Of a DNA stretch of 14,973 nt, positions 1-8,048 are shown in pieces; within the stretch, counting starts at the first letter, position 1; the number at the start of each line of letters is the position of its first letter. The stretch lies in assembly GCA_016219145.1 (NCBI GenBank), contig JACRCG010000295.1:1-14973 (forward strand), in the 5' to 3' direction. Both the position numbers and the translations under genes were made by a program. Below the pieces are notes generated by a model that ran no database searches, had not been told where the DNA came from, and was given only the letters and a program-made list of their open reading frames with translations. This DNA is from Deltaproteobacteria bacterium. Its GTDB lineage: Bacteria; Desulfobacterota; Desulfuromonadia; Geobacterales; Pseudopelobacteraceae.

Positions 1-810
1 CAGCCAACCCAGGCCCAGATCACTGACTCGCGAGGTGCGCAGCCCCTTTCCGTCAGCTGTGGCTTGTACGGTCTTTTCCTGGTCTCCGAAGGCGACTACC
101 TCGTTCCGTTCATCGACGATCAGAATGAAGCCGTGTTCGCTGACGCTCTGCCTGGCGAGAAATTCAGAGATACTGGCAAGGCTGATATCAGCAGCAACCA
201 CGGCAGTCAGCTTGCCGTCACGCACCACCGGAAACGTGGCGGTCAGTCCCGGGCGCTTGACGGTTTTGAAAATATAGATATCAGACCAGTTCACCTTCAT
301 GGCGGCGGTGGTCGAAAGATACCAGGGCCGCTGGCGCGGGTCGTAGGTTGTTTTTTTATCTTCAATGCTCTTGAGCCGGTAATCCTCGTCCCTCAAGAAC
401 CAGCGCTCAAGAGTTTCAGCCGAACCGACACGCAGGAAACGTGTCGTCCATTCCGGTTTTCGCCTGGATTGCCAGAAACGGCCGTCCGCAGTGGCAACGT
501 AAAGCGACTCCAGTTGCGGGGCGTTCATGAGCATATCCCACATCGAACGCCAGAGCCCCTCCTCATCGATTCTGCCGATCTCTTCGCGCTGTATGCGCTT
601 GGCGGTCAGCATCGTCCCATTAATCGCCGGAGTGAGATAGGCCTGGATCTGGCCAATCACCTTGTCGCTCATCTCCGCCCCGATCTTTTCGGAAAGAGCG
701 CGGGCTGCTTCCGAAGATTGAAAGTAGAAATTGGTCAGGAGCAGCAGAGTGGACAACACGATTAAAGTAGTGAACGATGCCAGGATATTAACGCGCAGGC
801 TGGTTTTCAT
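1..810 (-). CDS. Cache-domain membrane sensor protein, N-terminal part (runs off left edge)
   Basis: The first 270 residues of a membrane receptor are visible; the gene continues past the left edge, so the signalling output domain is not seen. ATG at 810-808 is preceded by a GGGAG ribosome binding site. Residues about 7-28 form one hydrophobic membrane segment (ILASFTTLIVLSTLLLL). A helical stretch follows (about 30-90), then an extracytoplasmic Cache sensor fold at about 95-240. That fold includes the family hallmark YDPRQRPWY (156-164), the strand ATFPVVRDGKL (191-201) and VVAADIS (204-210). Cache domains of this kind bind small ligands outside the membrane in chemoreceptors, histidine kinases, and cyclase or GGDEF/HD-GYP proteins. 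Which of these it is cannot be decided here. It lies 258 bp from the metallopeptidase gene on the same strand and is probably a separate transcription unit. Confidence 0.88.
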   Translation of the reverse strand, partial: MKTSLRVNILASFTTLIVLSTLLLLTNFYFQSSEAARALSEKIGAEMSDKVIGQIQAYLTPAINGTMLTAKRIQREEIGRIDEEGLWRSMWDMLMNAPQLESLYVATADGRFWQSRRKPEWTTRFLRVGSAETLERWFLRDEDYRLKSIEDKKTTYDPRQRPWYLSTTAAMKVNWSDIYIFKTVKRPGLTATFPVVRDGKLTAVVAADISLASISEFLARQSVSEHGFILIVDERNEVVAFGDQEKTVQATADGKGLRTSRVSDLGLGWL

Positions 811-1068
811 GCTGTCCATCTCCCTTTGGTTTATTGCTTGGCGTGAAGGGGCAAACGCTTGGGAATTGCACTTGATGATGTGAAAGAATAAATCTTTACC
901 ACCGATAAAGCCATGCTTTTTTACGGGCGGGAAGAAGCTTAATATATCAGCAGTTTTTGGTTCTTCCCCGATCTTCCGGCAGGATGGGAGGTTATACGAG
1001 GCGGTTTGTCTAATTTGATCTTATAGCGGTTCTGGTCCATGCTCAGGGAAACAGCAGTCAACATATTA

Positions 1069-1785
1069 CTACATCTCCCACTCCTCATGCCCCAACGGTG
1101 AACGATTCAACTCCTCCCGATGATTCCGCCAGGAAGGCATAAACCGGTCCATCAGGGCAACAAACCGGCTGTTATGCGACGGTTCCAGCAGGTGCGCCAT
1201 CTCATGCACTACGACATATTCCAGGCATTCCGGTGGTTTCTTCGCCAACTCAGTATTGAGTCGGATGTTCCTAGCGCGGTGATTACAGCTGCCCCACTTC
1301 GTTTTCATCCGTTGCACAAAGAACTTTTCCACTCTCACACCCATCAGCGGTTCCCATTTTGCGATCAGATCCGGGACAGCAATTTTGAGTTGTTCTCGAT
1401 ACCATTCTGCAAGGATGATCTGCTTCTGCGCATCACTCGTATCAGGGCGAAGCCGGAGTACCATTGTATTATGTTTCAAAGCTACAAAGGGCACGGCTTC
1501 CTTCTCGACGATTTTCAGTAAATACCGCCTACCCCACAAGTAATGGCTTTCTCGGTCAATGCACTCTCGCGGCGTTTCACGTACCTGCTCCTGTAACTTA
1601 TGCTGTTGCTTCTTGATCCACCCCAGCTTGCTGATGGCAAACACGCGGATATTGTCGAGAGTCATCCGTCGCGGTGCAGAGATGCGCACCCTACCAGCCG
1701 GAGGATGTACACTCAGGTGGATGTTCTTGATGTCCTTCCTCACCACGTCTATGGCAATGTCACCGAGCTTGATCTGCGAGGTCAT
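1069..1785 (-). CDS. YgjP/COG1451-like zinc metallopeptidase, last gene of the Type I R-M operon
   Basis: This 238-residue protein is a predicted zinc-dependent metallopeptidase of the YgjP-like (DUF45, COG1451) family. The C-terminal half holds the signature HEMAH at 194-198 with a further His at 204, giving HExxH-x5-H for zinc and catalysis. The conserved KTKWGSC block is at 161-167. No signal peptide or membrane segment is visible, so it should be cytoplasmic. Its ATG (1785-1783) shares one base with the hsdR stop codon in the arrangement TGATG, and an AGAAGGA ribosome binding site sits in the end of hsdR. Translation is thus coupled to HsdR. As established knowledge, genes of this family are often found next to Type I R-M genes, but I know of no settled substrate. 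A role in controlling or processing the restriction complex is inference only. The family call is firm; the function is open. Confidence 0.93.
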   Translation of the reverse strand: MTSQIKLGDIAIDVVRKDIKNIHLSVHPPAGRVRISAPRRMTLDNIRVFAISKLGWIKKQQHKLQEQVRETPRECIDRESHYLWGRRYLLKIVEKEAVPFVALKHNTMVLRLRPDTSDAQKQIILAEWYREQLKIAVPDLIAKWEPLMGVRVEKFFVQRMKTKWGSCNHRARNIRLNTELAKKPPECLEYVVVHEMAHLLEPSHNSRFVALMDRFMPSWRNHREELNRSPLGHEEWEM

Positions 1786-4700
1786 CAGTATTCCTTCTGC
1801 TTTTCTACAATAAGGAAGATCCGCTCCACCTCATCTACGTTCTGCAAAAGGCCATACAAGGCTGCCTTAATGACATTCTCCTTGGCCTGGACGCCGCGCC
1901 AGCCGTCTGGGCGGGTGTGCTTGACCGTTTCATCGATCCTGATTGCCAGTTCAAGCATTTCGCCTTTGGTAGAGTCCGCATACAAAGGAGAAGGGTCGTC
2001 CACACCGCTCGGATTACCAGAAAATGCAACTTGCCTGAGATTATTGAAGATGGCGCGGCGTCCCGGCGTATCCAGTTGTTCGGGTGTATCCTCGGCCTGT
2101 CCCGCCTCCACCCTCTTTGCCAGTTCGGCGATCTTTTTCAGATACTCCTCGTAGTTTTCCGCCTGCTCTTTGCGGAACTTGATAATCTCGTCCAGAATCG
2201 CCGACATTGTTTCGTAATAGGCCGGGTCATTCAGGTGCTCCTTGATGATCTTGCTGCGGACGTTGTTCTCGATAGTCTCTGCAACGGCATTCTTGTTCCC
2301 CTTGAGTCCATACGGCAGACTGTTGATGGCATTGGCAATGCCGGTCTTCACGATCAGATCCAGCAGCGGCATATCGTCGAATGGTGAAATCTTGCGTGGT
2401 GCGTCGGCCTCGATATACGTATCGATGAGATGCCGCATATCAGCTTCGTAGGCTTTCAGATCCAGGTTTTCACCGGCGGCGTTGCGGATGATCTCGCGCA
2501 GTTTGAGGTAGCGATCCAGATCCTTGTTAATGCGCACGATGTCGGCATCGTTGTAACCGGCTCTGCCTAACTCATCAGCGATATTGGCATAAGCACGCAC
2601 CAGTGCCACTGTCGCTTTGTAGAGCGCGGCACGTTGTGTTTCGTGGGCCTTCAAGTCATCCGGTATCTCGGTATTGCCGCAGAAATAATGGATGTGCTCC
2701 AGCTCACCCTTGGGTGGTGCCACCGGTTCGCAGAGCATCGCGACAGCTTCCAGTGCATTATCCAGCCGTTCCCTGCCTTTGGTCAGGCGGTCCTGCAGCA
2801 GAACTTCGGGATCAACTCCACCGGCGCTGTGATCCAGATCAGAAGTGTACACCGCGATGGCGTTCTCTACCTTCTTGAAGAGATTCATGTAGTCAATGAT
2901 ATAGCCGAAGTCCTTGTCCTCCCCATCCAGACGGTTGACGCGGCAAATAGCCTGGAACAATCCATGATCTTCCATGCTCTTGTCGATATAGAGATAGGTG
3001 CAACTCGGAGCGTCAAAGCCGGTCAGCAGTTTGTTTACCACCAACAACAGCTTCATGTTGGCCGGTTGCTCCTTGAACAGCTTCTTGGCGTTGTCCTCAT
3101 AGGTCTCTGTTTTGGATTTACCAGGCTGCGCGCCGACGTTTTTCAGTAGCTCGGTGTAGATGCTATAGATGTATTCCTTATCCGTATCAGTATTTGCACC
3201 GGTATCCTCCAGCGTGATGTCTTTGGTCTGCGGGTTGTAGGAGGTGATAACCGCGCATTTGCCTTTGAATACAGTATTCTGGAACAGTTCAAAATATTTA
3301 CACGCCTCGTAAATGCTGGAGGCCACCAGAATGGCGTTGCCACGACCGTCATTCAAGCGACGGCGTTTCTTAAAGTCAAAGATGATGTCGGCCACTATCC
3401 GCGCCATACGGGATTTGGAGCTGAGCACGTTTTGCATTGTGCCCCATTTCTCCCGCAGAGCCGCCTTTTGCCAATCGTTCAACTCTGTCGTGGAAGCCTC
3501 AAACCACTCATCGACCTTTTCTTCTGAACCAAGATGTTGGTCGATGTCCCGCGCTTCATAGAGCAGGTCGAGGACAACCTCATCTTCCACCCCTTCGCTA
3601 AACTTGTAGGTGTGGATGTAACCGCCGAATACTTCGAGGCTGGTCTGTTTGTCCTGTTTCAGCAGCGGCGTGCCGGTAAAGCCGATAAAAACCGCATTGG
3701 GCATCAGCGCCTTCATGGTGCGGTGCAGCTTGCCACTCTGGGTGCGGTGGCATTCGTCCACAAACACGAAAATCTCCCCCACTGTCGGGCAAGGTTGCGC
3801 TTCCAGATCCTTGATGAACTGCTCGAAATCATCCACGCCCTTTCTGCCGAACTTGTGCACCAGCGAGCAGAGCAGGCGCGGTGTGGCTTGGCCGAGCTGG
3901 GTCATCAGGTCGCGACCGCTGCTGGCGCGGGTCATGGGATGGCTGGCAGCGGTGAAGACCCCTTCAATCTGTTTATCCAGTTCGTCGCGGTCGGTGACGA
4001 TCACCACACGGGCATTGGGTTTGTTCTCCAGAATCCACTTAGCCAGCAGCACCATGACGATACTCTTGCCGCTCCCCTGTGTATGCCAGATGATGCCGCC
4101 CTCACGGCGGTGGACATGCTCCTGCGCCGCCTTGATGCCGAAATACTGGTGCACACGCGGCAGCTTCTTCATGCCGCCATCAAACAGCACGAAGTCGTGC
4201 ATTAGCTCGATTAGCCGCTCCTTGCTGCACATCTTGAGCAGGTATTTATCCAGCTTGAAGCGGCTATTGTCCGCCTCGTCCTCTTTCCATTTCAGGAAAT
4301 ACTTCTCTTCCGTCTTGATCGTTCCGTATTGCAGCCCCTCGGAATCGTTGCCGGCAAAGATGAACTGCACCGTGCTGAAAAACCACTCGTTAAACTGCGG
4401 CTGCTGATTTGAGATATTCTGGCGGATGCCGTCACCGATGGAGATGCGGCTGTTCTTCAGTTCCAACACCCCCACGGCAATGCCGTTGACATAGAGCACC
4501 AGGTCGGGACGCCGCTCGAAGTTGCCCCGCAGGGTGACTTCCTCGGCAATGGCGAAATCATTCCTCGATGCCTCATTCCAGTTAATGAGATGGACGGTCT
4601 CGGTTACCTTACCCGCTTCGATCTTCACCGGCACACCGTAGCGCAACAGCTTATAAACTTCCTTGTTGTTGTCGTAGAGGCTACGGTTGGGGTTGTCCGC

Positions 4701-4904
4701 CTCGACGCGCAGTTTGTAGATTGCGCTGCTGATCTGTGCCGGGGTGTAATCGTTTTTGGTAAGGTAGGCGGTAAGAAGCGTTTCTTCAACGTTGCTGTTG
4801 TTTGGGAGGTCTGTCCAGTCGCCGAGATACCGATAGCCAAGTTTGTCTCGGAACAGAGCGATGACGCGGTTCTGTGTAGCGCGTTCAGGTTGGCCGATGG
4901 TCAT
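1785..4904 (-). CDS. hsdR: Type I restriction enzyme, R (HsdR) subunit: nuclease and translocase
   Basis: HsdR gives a Type I R-M complex its ATP-driven DNA translocation and cleavage. The 1039-residue protein has all expected parts: an N-terminal PD-(D/E)xK nuclease with RRPDLVL (Asp about 134) and LELK (about 147-150); a superfamily 2 helicase core with Walker A TQGSGKS (about 275-281), DECH (about 383-386), GFTGTP (about 408-413), TGFDAP (about 628-633) and QAICRVNRLD (about 651-660); and a long helical C-terminus. I place the start at ATG 4904-4902, giving MTIGQPERATQ, because GGAAGGA (4915-4921) precedes it and HsdR proteins usually begin this way. The frame is open 13 codons further up to ATG 4943. 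Those extra codons are a copy of the hsdS tail (see the repeat at 4897-4952) and have a poor ribosome site. The gene overlaps the metallopeptidase gene by one base. No disruption is seen. Confidence 0.96.
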   Translation of the reverse strand: MTIGQPERATQNRVIALFRDKLGYRYLGDWTDLPNNSNVEETLLTAYLTKNDYTPAQISSAIYKLRVEADNPNRSLYDNNKEVYKLLRYGVPVKIEAGKVTETVHLINWNEASRNDFAIAEEVTLRGNFERRPDLVLYVNGIAVGVLELKNSRISIGDGIRQNISNQQPQFNEWFFSTVQFIFAGNDSEGLQYGTIKTEEKYFLKWKEDEADNSRFKLDKYLLKMCSKERLIELMHDFVLFDGGMKKLPRVHQYFGIKAAQEHVHRREGGIIWHTQGSGKSIVMVLLAKWILENKPNARVVIVTDRDELDKQIEGVFTAASHPMTRASSGRDLMTQLGQATPRLLCSLVHKFGRKGVDDFEQFIKDLEAQPCPTVGEIFVFVDECHRTQSGKLHRTMKALMPNAVFIGFTGTPLLKQDKQTSLEVFGGYIHTYKFSEGVEDEVVLDLLYEARDIDQHLGSEEKVDEWFEASTTELNDWQKAALREKWGTMQNVLSSKSRMARIVADIIFDFKKRRRLNDGRGNAILVASSIYEACKYFELFQNTVFKGKCAVITSYNPQTKDITLEDTGANTDTDKEYIYSIYTELLKNVGAQPGKSKTETYEDNAKKLFKEQPANMKLLLVVNKLLTGFDAPSCTYLYIDKSMEDHGLFQAICRVNRLDGEDKDFGYIIDYMNLFKKVENAIAVYTSDLDHSAGGVDPEVLLQDRLTKGRERLDNALEAVAMLCEPVAPPKGELEHIHYFCGNTEIPDDLKAHETQRAALYKATVALVRAYANIADELGRAGYNDADIVRINKDLDRYLKLREIIRNAAGENLDLKAYEADMRHLIDTYIEADAPRKISPFDDMPLLDLIVKTGIANAINSLPYGLKGNKNAVAETIENNVRSKIIKEHLNDPAYYETMSAILDEIIKFRKEQAENYEEYLKKIAELAKRVEAGQAEDTPEQLDTPGRRAIFNNLRQVAFSGNPSGVDDPSPLYADSTKGEMLELAIRIDETVKHTRPDGWRGVQAKENVIKAALYGLLQNVDEVERIFLIVEKQKEY

Positions 4905-4952
4905 ATCAATCGTATCCTTCCGGTGAGCCAGGTTGTGCATCATGCCTTGCTT
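4897..4952 (-). repeat. Direct repeat copy A: hsdS-tail remnant, RBS and start in front of hsdR
   Basis: This 56-bp copy matches 6815-6869 in the same orientation, with a handful of substitutions and one extra base. The first 24 bases in reading direction (4952-4929) are identical. It holds a remnant of the hsdS 3' end (encoding KQGMMHNL), the ribosome site GGAAGGA and the first bases of hsdR (ATGACCAT). The extra base puts the hsdS-derived frame in phase with hsdR, which explains the apparent 13-codon upstream extension of hsdR. The stop codon of the preceding gene overlaps its outer edge. Confidence 0.93.
4915..4921 (-). promoter_or_regulatory. Ribosome binding site that decides the hsdR start
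   Basis: GGAAGGA lies 10 bases before ATG 4904-4902. The same element in the same position precedes the COG2865-type gene start at 6822. The upstream ATG pair at 4943 and 4940 has only a weak AAGG close by, so the downstream ATG is preferred. Confidence 0.65.
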
Positions 4953-6822
4953 AACGACTCGGTGTTGTACGGTATGCCTGATTTGGATGGTTAGGTTTGC
5001 CCGGTACCCGTGCCTCTAAACGGCCATCTCGTAACATTTCTGTGATGTAATGGTTTCTCAGAGAGTCGGGCTCCCGGTTTAGTAACCGTGCTAATGTTCG
5101 GAGCGAAAGCCAGTCCTCTTCGCACAGAGCAAGAATGGTTGATGCCATCAGTGCCTTGGGAACCTTGCCTTTACTACTCACATCCGCTGATATTTGTAAC
5201 AATTTGTCTTCTTGTTCGGAGCTCAAATGTTCGGAGCTTGGCTTCAAATGTTCGGACCTCAATGCCAAATGTTCGGAGCTGTCAGTGGATTGTTCGGAGT
5301 CTACAACAACATTTGGAATAGTATCAAACAGCCCCAAGTTACGGGTCGCTGGCCAACGGTAACGAGTACCACGGCCATGCCCGGCTTTTTCAAGCCATCC
5401 TGATGTCGCCATCTGACCCAAACGAGTACCAATGTCCCTGGAATGTTCACTGCGATAGTGCTGTATATCTTCATTCCCAACTTCACCGAAACGATGCGCC
5501 AGCATTAAGATCACTCGTCCCAATTCATCCAGCGTTCTGTAGGCATCTCCAACCACCAGGCGAAGTTCCCGTTCCACATCATCCGGGATCATGCTTGCTA
5601 TTGGCAGGAAGACTCTCGTCATTTCAAGTGTGGGGTTCTCTGACACCAGAGGTATCATCCAATGTTGTTCACGCCATGCACGCAGAATTTTCTGAAAACC
5701 GGAACCTGCTTTCTCACCCAGACCCAGCATCTGGAACATCTTCTGCAAGTTTGGATTGCGCGGGTCACTTACGCCACCGGAGTACAACTGCTCTTTAGGA
5801 ATACGCAGGCGTCCCGGATTTGCAAAAATGAAGGTGTCTTTGCGTTTGATGATGGTGATTGGGCGGGACGATTGATGATCGGAATGGATCAGGGTGTTTA
5901 CCAGCGCCTCGCGAAGCGCTTCATGCACATGGGTTTCTTCCAACCGTATGGAAGCCCTGTCCAGCTTGAAAGGGACATCAACCCCATCTACAAGGCGTGG
6001 ATAGACGCGATAGTAAAAATTGAACAGGTTCGGTACCCACTTGCCGTCCAGAGTCAAGCGATAGGTCCACCGTTCTTCCGGGTTGCTTGACAGCTGTTCC
6101 TGATAATCAAGGTGAAAATGAGGTAGCGCATCAAGCAGGCAGCGTTCGTTACCAAACATCAGGATGCCGGCCAGGGTAATACCTTCTGCACCGCTACGCC
6201 GGTCACGACGCAACCCGCCCAGACGTTCAAGAAAGTCCAGATCGTTTAAGGCCAGAAAGGGATGGTCCGGATCGCGGGAGGCAAACCGGTTGCGATAGGC
6301 GGTTAGTGATTCCGTATCCAGATCATTCAGGTCAAACCCCTCCATAATCTGGCCATCCAGAGGTTCATCCCCCGCATCGCGCAACATTTGCCGTACTTCT
6401 GCTTCCGTGCAGCGGTAATCACCCTCAAAGTTACGTTTATAGGTACCCATGAGGGGATTGCCATTGATATACACCGGTCGCTGCTGACGGCTGACTCTGG
6501 GTACATGAATGCACACCACCCGATGCTTGTCCACCGGTATGACAGCCACATCAGAGGGACTGCACACCGGCTGATTCAGCTTTTGAGGATTATTGTGACC
6601 ATCCCAAAACGTCTTGAGGAGGGTTTCGGGCTTACGCACTCCCTCAATGATAAACACTCCGTCACGCTCTGCGACTCCAAGTACGATATAGCCGCCATCG
6701 GTATTGGCAAAGGCAGAAACCGTGTCCCAGAGAGAGCGCGGCAAACCGCCATCGGCAGCTTTGAATTCGATGTCCTGGTCTTCACCAAGATGAAGAGTAT
6801 CGAGTAATTGATCTATGGTCAT
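4951..6822 (-). CDS. AlbA_2/HATPase-type ATP-binding protein (COG2865-like) embedded between hsdS and hsdR
   Basis: The 623-residue product resembles COG2865 proteins, formerly called predicted HTH-containing regulators. Domains in order: a Schlafen-like AlbA_2 domain (about 10-135) with IEFKAA (18-23) and SAFANTDGGYIVLGV (36-50); a linker; a GHKL-like HATPase_c_4 region (about 295-400) with EALREALVNTLIHSDH (301-316), FANPGRL (333-339) and GLGEKAGSG (367-375); a winged-helix-like region (about 425-490); a serine-rich SEHL repeat linker (about 509-537); and a second helical, probably DNA-binding, end (about 560-610). The ATG (6822-6820) overlaps the hsdS stop as ATGA, with GGAAGGA upstream. 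A 55/56-bp direct repeat brackets the gene, and the TAA stop abuts one copy. Members occur within Type I R-M operons, but their job there is not established to my knowledge. Nucleic-acid binding and ATP binding are inferred from the domains. Confidence 0.93.
   Translation of the reverse strand: MTIDQLLDTLHLGEDQDIEFKAADGGLPRSLWDTVSAFANTDGGYIVLGVAERDGVFIIEGVRKPETLLKTFWDGHNNPQKLNQPVCSPSDVAVIPVDKHRVVCIHVPRVSRQQRPVYINGNPLMGTYKRNFEGDYRCTEAEVRQMLRDAGDEPLDGQIMEGFDLNDLDTESLTAYRNRFASRDPDHPFLALNDLDFLERLGGLRRDRRSGAEGITLAGILMFGNERCLLDALPHFHLDYQEQLSSNPEERWTYRLTLDGKWVPNLFNFYYRVYPRLVDGVDVPFKLDRASIRLEETHVHEALREALVNTLIHSDHQSSRPITIIKRKDTFIFANPGRLRIPKEQLYSGGVSDPRNPNLQKMFQMLGLGEKAGSGFQKILRAWREQHWMIPLVSENPTLEMTRVFLPIASMIPDDVERELRLVVGDAYRTLDELGRVILMLAHRFGEVGNEDIQHYRSEHSRDIGTRLGQMATSGWLEKAGHGRGTRYRWPATRNLGLFDTIPNVVVDSEQSTDSSEHLALRSEHLKPSSEHLSSEQEDKLLQISADVSSKGKVPKALMASTILALCEEDWLSLRTLARLLNREPDSLRNHYITEMLRDGRLEARVPGKPNHPNQAYRTTPSR
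5213..5298 (-). repeat. In-frame 21-bp periodic repeat encoding SEHL units
   Basis: On the plus strand the octamer TGTTCGGA begins at 5213, 5228, 5249, 5270 and 5291, giving spacings of 15, 21, 21 and 21 bases. Three copies extend to AAATGTTCGGA. In the protein this gives SSEHL, RSEHL and SSEHL flanked by the related SEQ units, a seven-residue period in the linker before the C-terminal domain of the COG2865-type protein. All spacings are multiples of three, so gain or loss of a unit keeps the frame. Confidence 0.9.
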
Positions 6823-6869
6823 ATCAATCGAATCCTTCCAGTAAGCAGGTTGTGCATCATGCCTTGCTT
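6815..6869 (-). repeat. Direct repeat copy B: true hsdS tail, RBS and start of the COG2865-type gene
   Basis: This 55-bp copy is the genuine hsdS end (KQGMMHNLLTGRIRLI, then TGA) followed by ATGACCAT, which opens the ATP-binding protein gene. It pairs with 4897-4952. The two copies lie about 1.92 kb apart and exactly bracket one complete gene. Confidence 0.93.
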
Positions 6870-8048
6870 GAGTTGGCGGGTTTTGGCGAGTTTGGTTTCG
6901 AGACTGGTGATTTCGGTGTCCATGTCTGAAAGGATTGTGGCTATGGCGGTTTGTTCCGCCTCATCTTTTGGAACGGATATTTTTGTTCTATTGATGAGTC
7001 CCGTATTGAGGTTCATTTGAGAGCCAGTCTGTCCGTGCTTACCCCAATCACCTTCTATTGATTTAAGGGCGTAGTAGAGAAAGAGTTGGCTCAGACAAGG
7101 AGCATCAAACACGACGAATCCGTCGTGAATACAAGTATCTATCTTTGTAATAATTGGCCTACCGATGGTAGCACAGATACTCATAATCAAGCTGCCTCGA
7201 CTAACGGGACGGCTACTCTTGACGCCAAGCGGCGACAGACGTTGAGTTGTCTCACGGAGAAACATCCCAGATTTTGTAACATCTGAAATACGAACCCAAC
7301 CGATCGTAGAATTTTCGTCAAACCATTTTGGGTTATCTATTGGGCGAGGTGAGGCACCTCTTGTAATACCCGCAAGGCTCCCCAACCGCTTTACCTCCCA
7401 CTCCCCACTGAACCCCTGCAGGCGTTTTTTGCCGGTGAGCAATTCCTGCATGGCACCTTGTTTGAGGTGGTGCTTTTTGGCGATGAGTTGCTCCAGGGAT
7501 TCGATGAGGGCATCGGTGTCGCTCAATGCCTCGGCGATGGCTTCTTGTTCAGCTTTGGTGGGGAGTGGAACAACAAATTGTTTGAAGAAAGGTAACCCAA
7601 TCGTTTTGATTGTGTTGCCCATTGCAATTCGTTCAAATTCTGACTTATTTGATTGGAGCCAGTAATAGAGAAAATGATTGTCCAAAGAAGGGCCACATTT
7701 CCAAGCCATGAAGTGCTGACTTACGGCCATATCATCCTTCATAATGGCGCTCTTTCCAACCCCTGCGTCTCGCGACAAAACAACGGTTCCTGCTGAGTGC
7801 ATAATCGCGGACGAGTTTGCAATTCCTTCTGGTGTTATTTTAGCGGTAGAATCGCTAATATAAAGACGGTCAAGCCGATCAGAGTCCTGAAGGGAAATCC
7901 ATTTAATCTGCCCATCCCAGTACTCTGGGTGTTTTTTATTGGGAGTATGACCAGTACCTCGCTTTGCAACAGAATCTAGCAAGCTCACATCCCAATCATC
8001 TGGAATCACCCCTATTTCTGTCTGCTTATACCCCGGACTCAATTCCAT
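6819..8048 (-). CDS. hsdS: Type I restriction-modification specificity subunit HsdS
   Basis: HsdS chooses the bipartite DNA target for both methylation and restriction. The 409-residue protein has the classic duplicated layout. Target recognition domain 1 spans about 15-160 and helical conserved region 1 about 164-206, with AEQEAIAEALSDTDALIESL. Domain 2 spans about 215-358 and conserved region 2 about 362-404, with AEQTAIATILSDMDTEITSL. The two helices share the ends LKQGAMQELLTG and LKQGMMHNLLTG. Target bases cannot be read from the sequence. The start at ATG 8048, giving MELSPGYKQTEIGVIP, overlaps the end of hsdM by 10 bp, and the stop overlaps the next gene as ATGA. By eye the recognition domains are more AT-rich than hsdM, as expected of domains exchanged by recombination. 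The last 51 bases form part of the direct repeat that reappears before hsdR. Confidence 0.96.
   Translation of the reverse strand: MELSPGYKQTEIGVIPDDWDVSLLDSVAKRGTGHTPNKKHPEYWDGQIKWISLQDSDRLDRLYISDSTAKITPEGIANSSAIMHSAGTVVLSRDAGVGKSAIMKDDMAVSQHFMAWKCGPSLDNHFLYYWLQSNKSEFERIAMGNTIKTIGLPFFKQFVVPLPTKAEQEAIAEALSDTDALIESLEQLIAKKHHLKQGAMQELLTGKKRLQGFSGEWEVKRLGSLAGITRGASPRPIDNPKWFDENSTIGWVRISDVTKSGMFLRETTQRLSPLGVKSSRPVSRGSLIMSICATIGRPIITKIDTCIHDGFVVFDAPCLSQLFLYYALKSIEGDWGKHGQTGSQMNLNTGLINRTKISVPKDEAEQTAIATILSDMDTEITSLETKLAKTRQLKQGMMHNLLTGRIRLI

Noticed and set aside
64..765. Plus-strand open frame of 233 codons at the left edge
   Set aside because: The opposite strand carries an uninterrupted Cache-domain protein with a membrane segment and ribosome site, which explains the openness.
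939..1040. A 33-residue minus-strand frame between the metallopeptidase and the Cache gene
   Set aside because: No ribosome site and no recognisable similarity; the length is within chance expectation.
811..1068. Possible cyclic di-GMP riboswitch or other leader upstream of the Cache gene
   Set aside because: The conserved core elements of known riboswitches were not found when read in either direction.
3534..4205. Plus-strand open frame of 223 codons
   Set aside because: Antisense to the helicase part of hsdR, with no family resemblance.
4905..4943. Earlier hsdR start at ATG 4943
   Set aside because: The 13 extra codons derive from a copied hsdS tail, and the ribosome site there is poor. 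ATG 4904 has a good site and the usual HsdR N-terminus.
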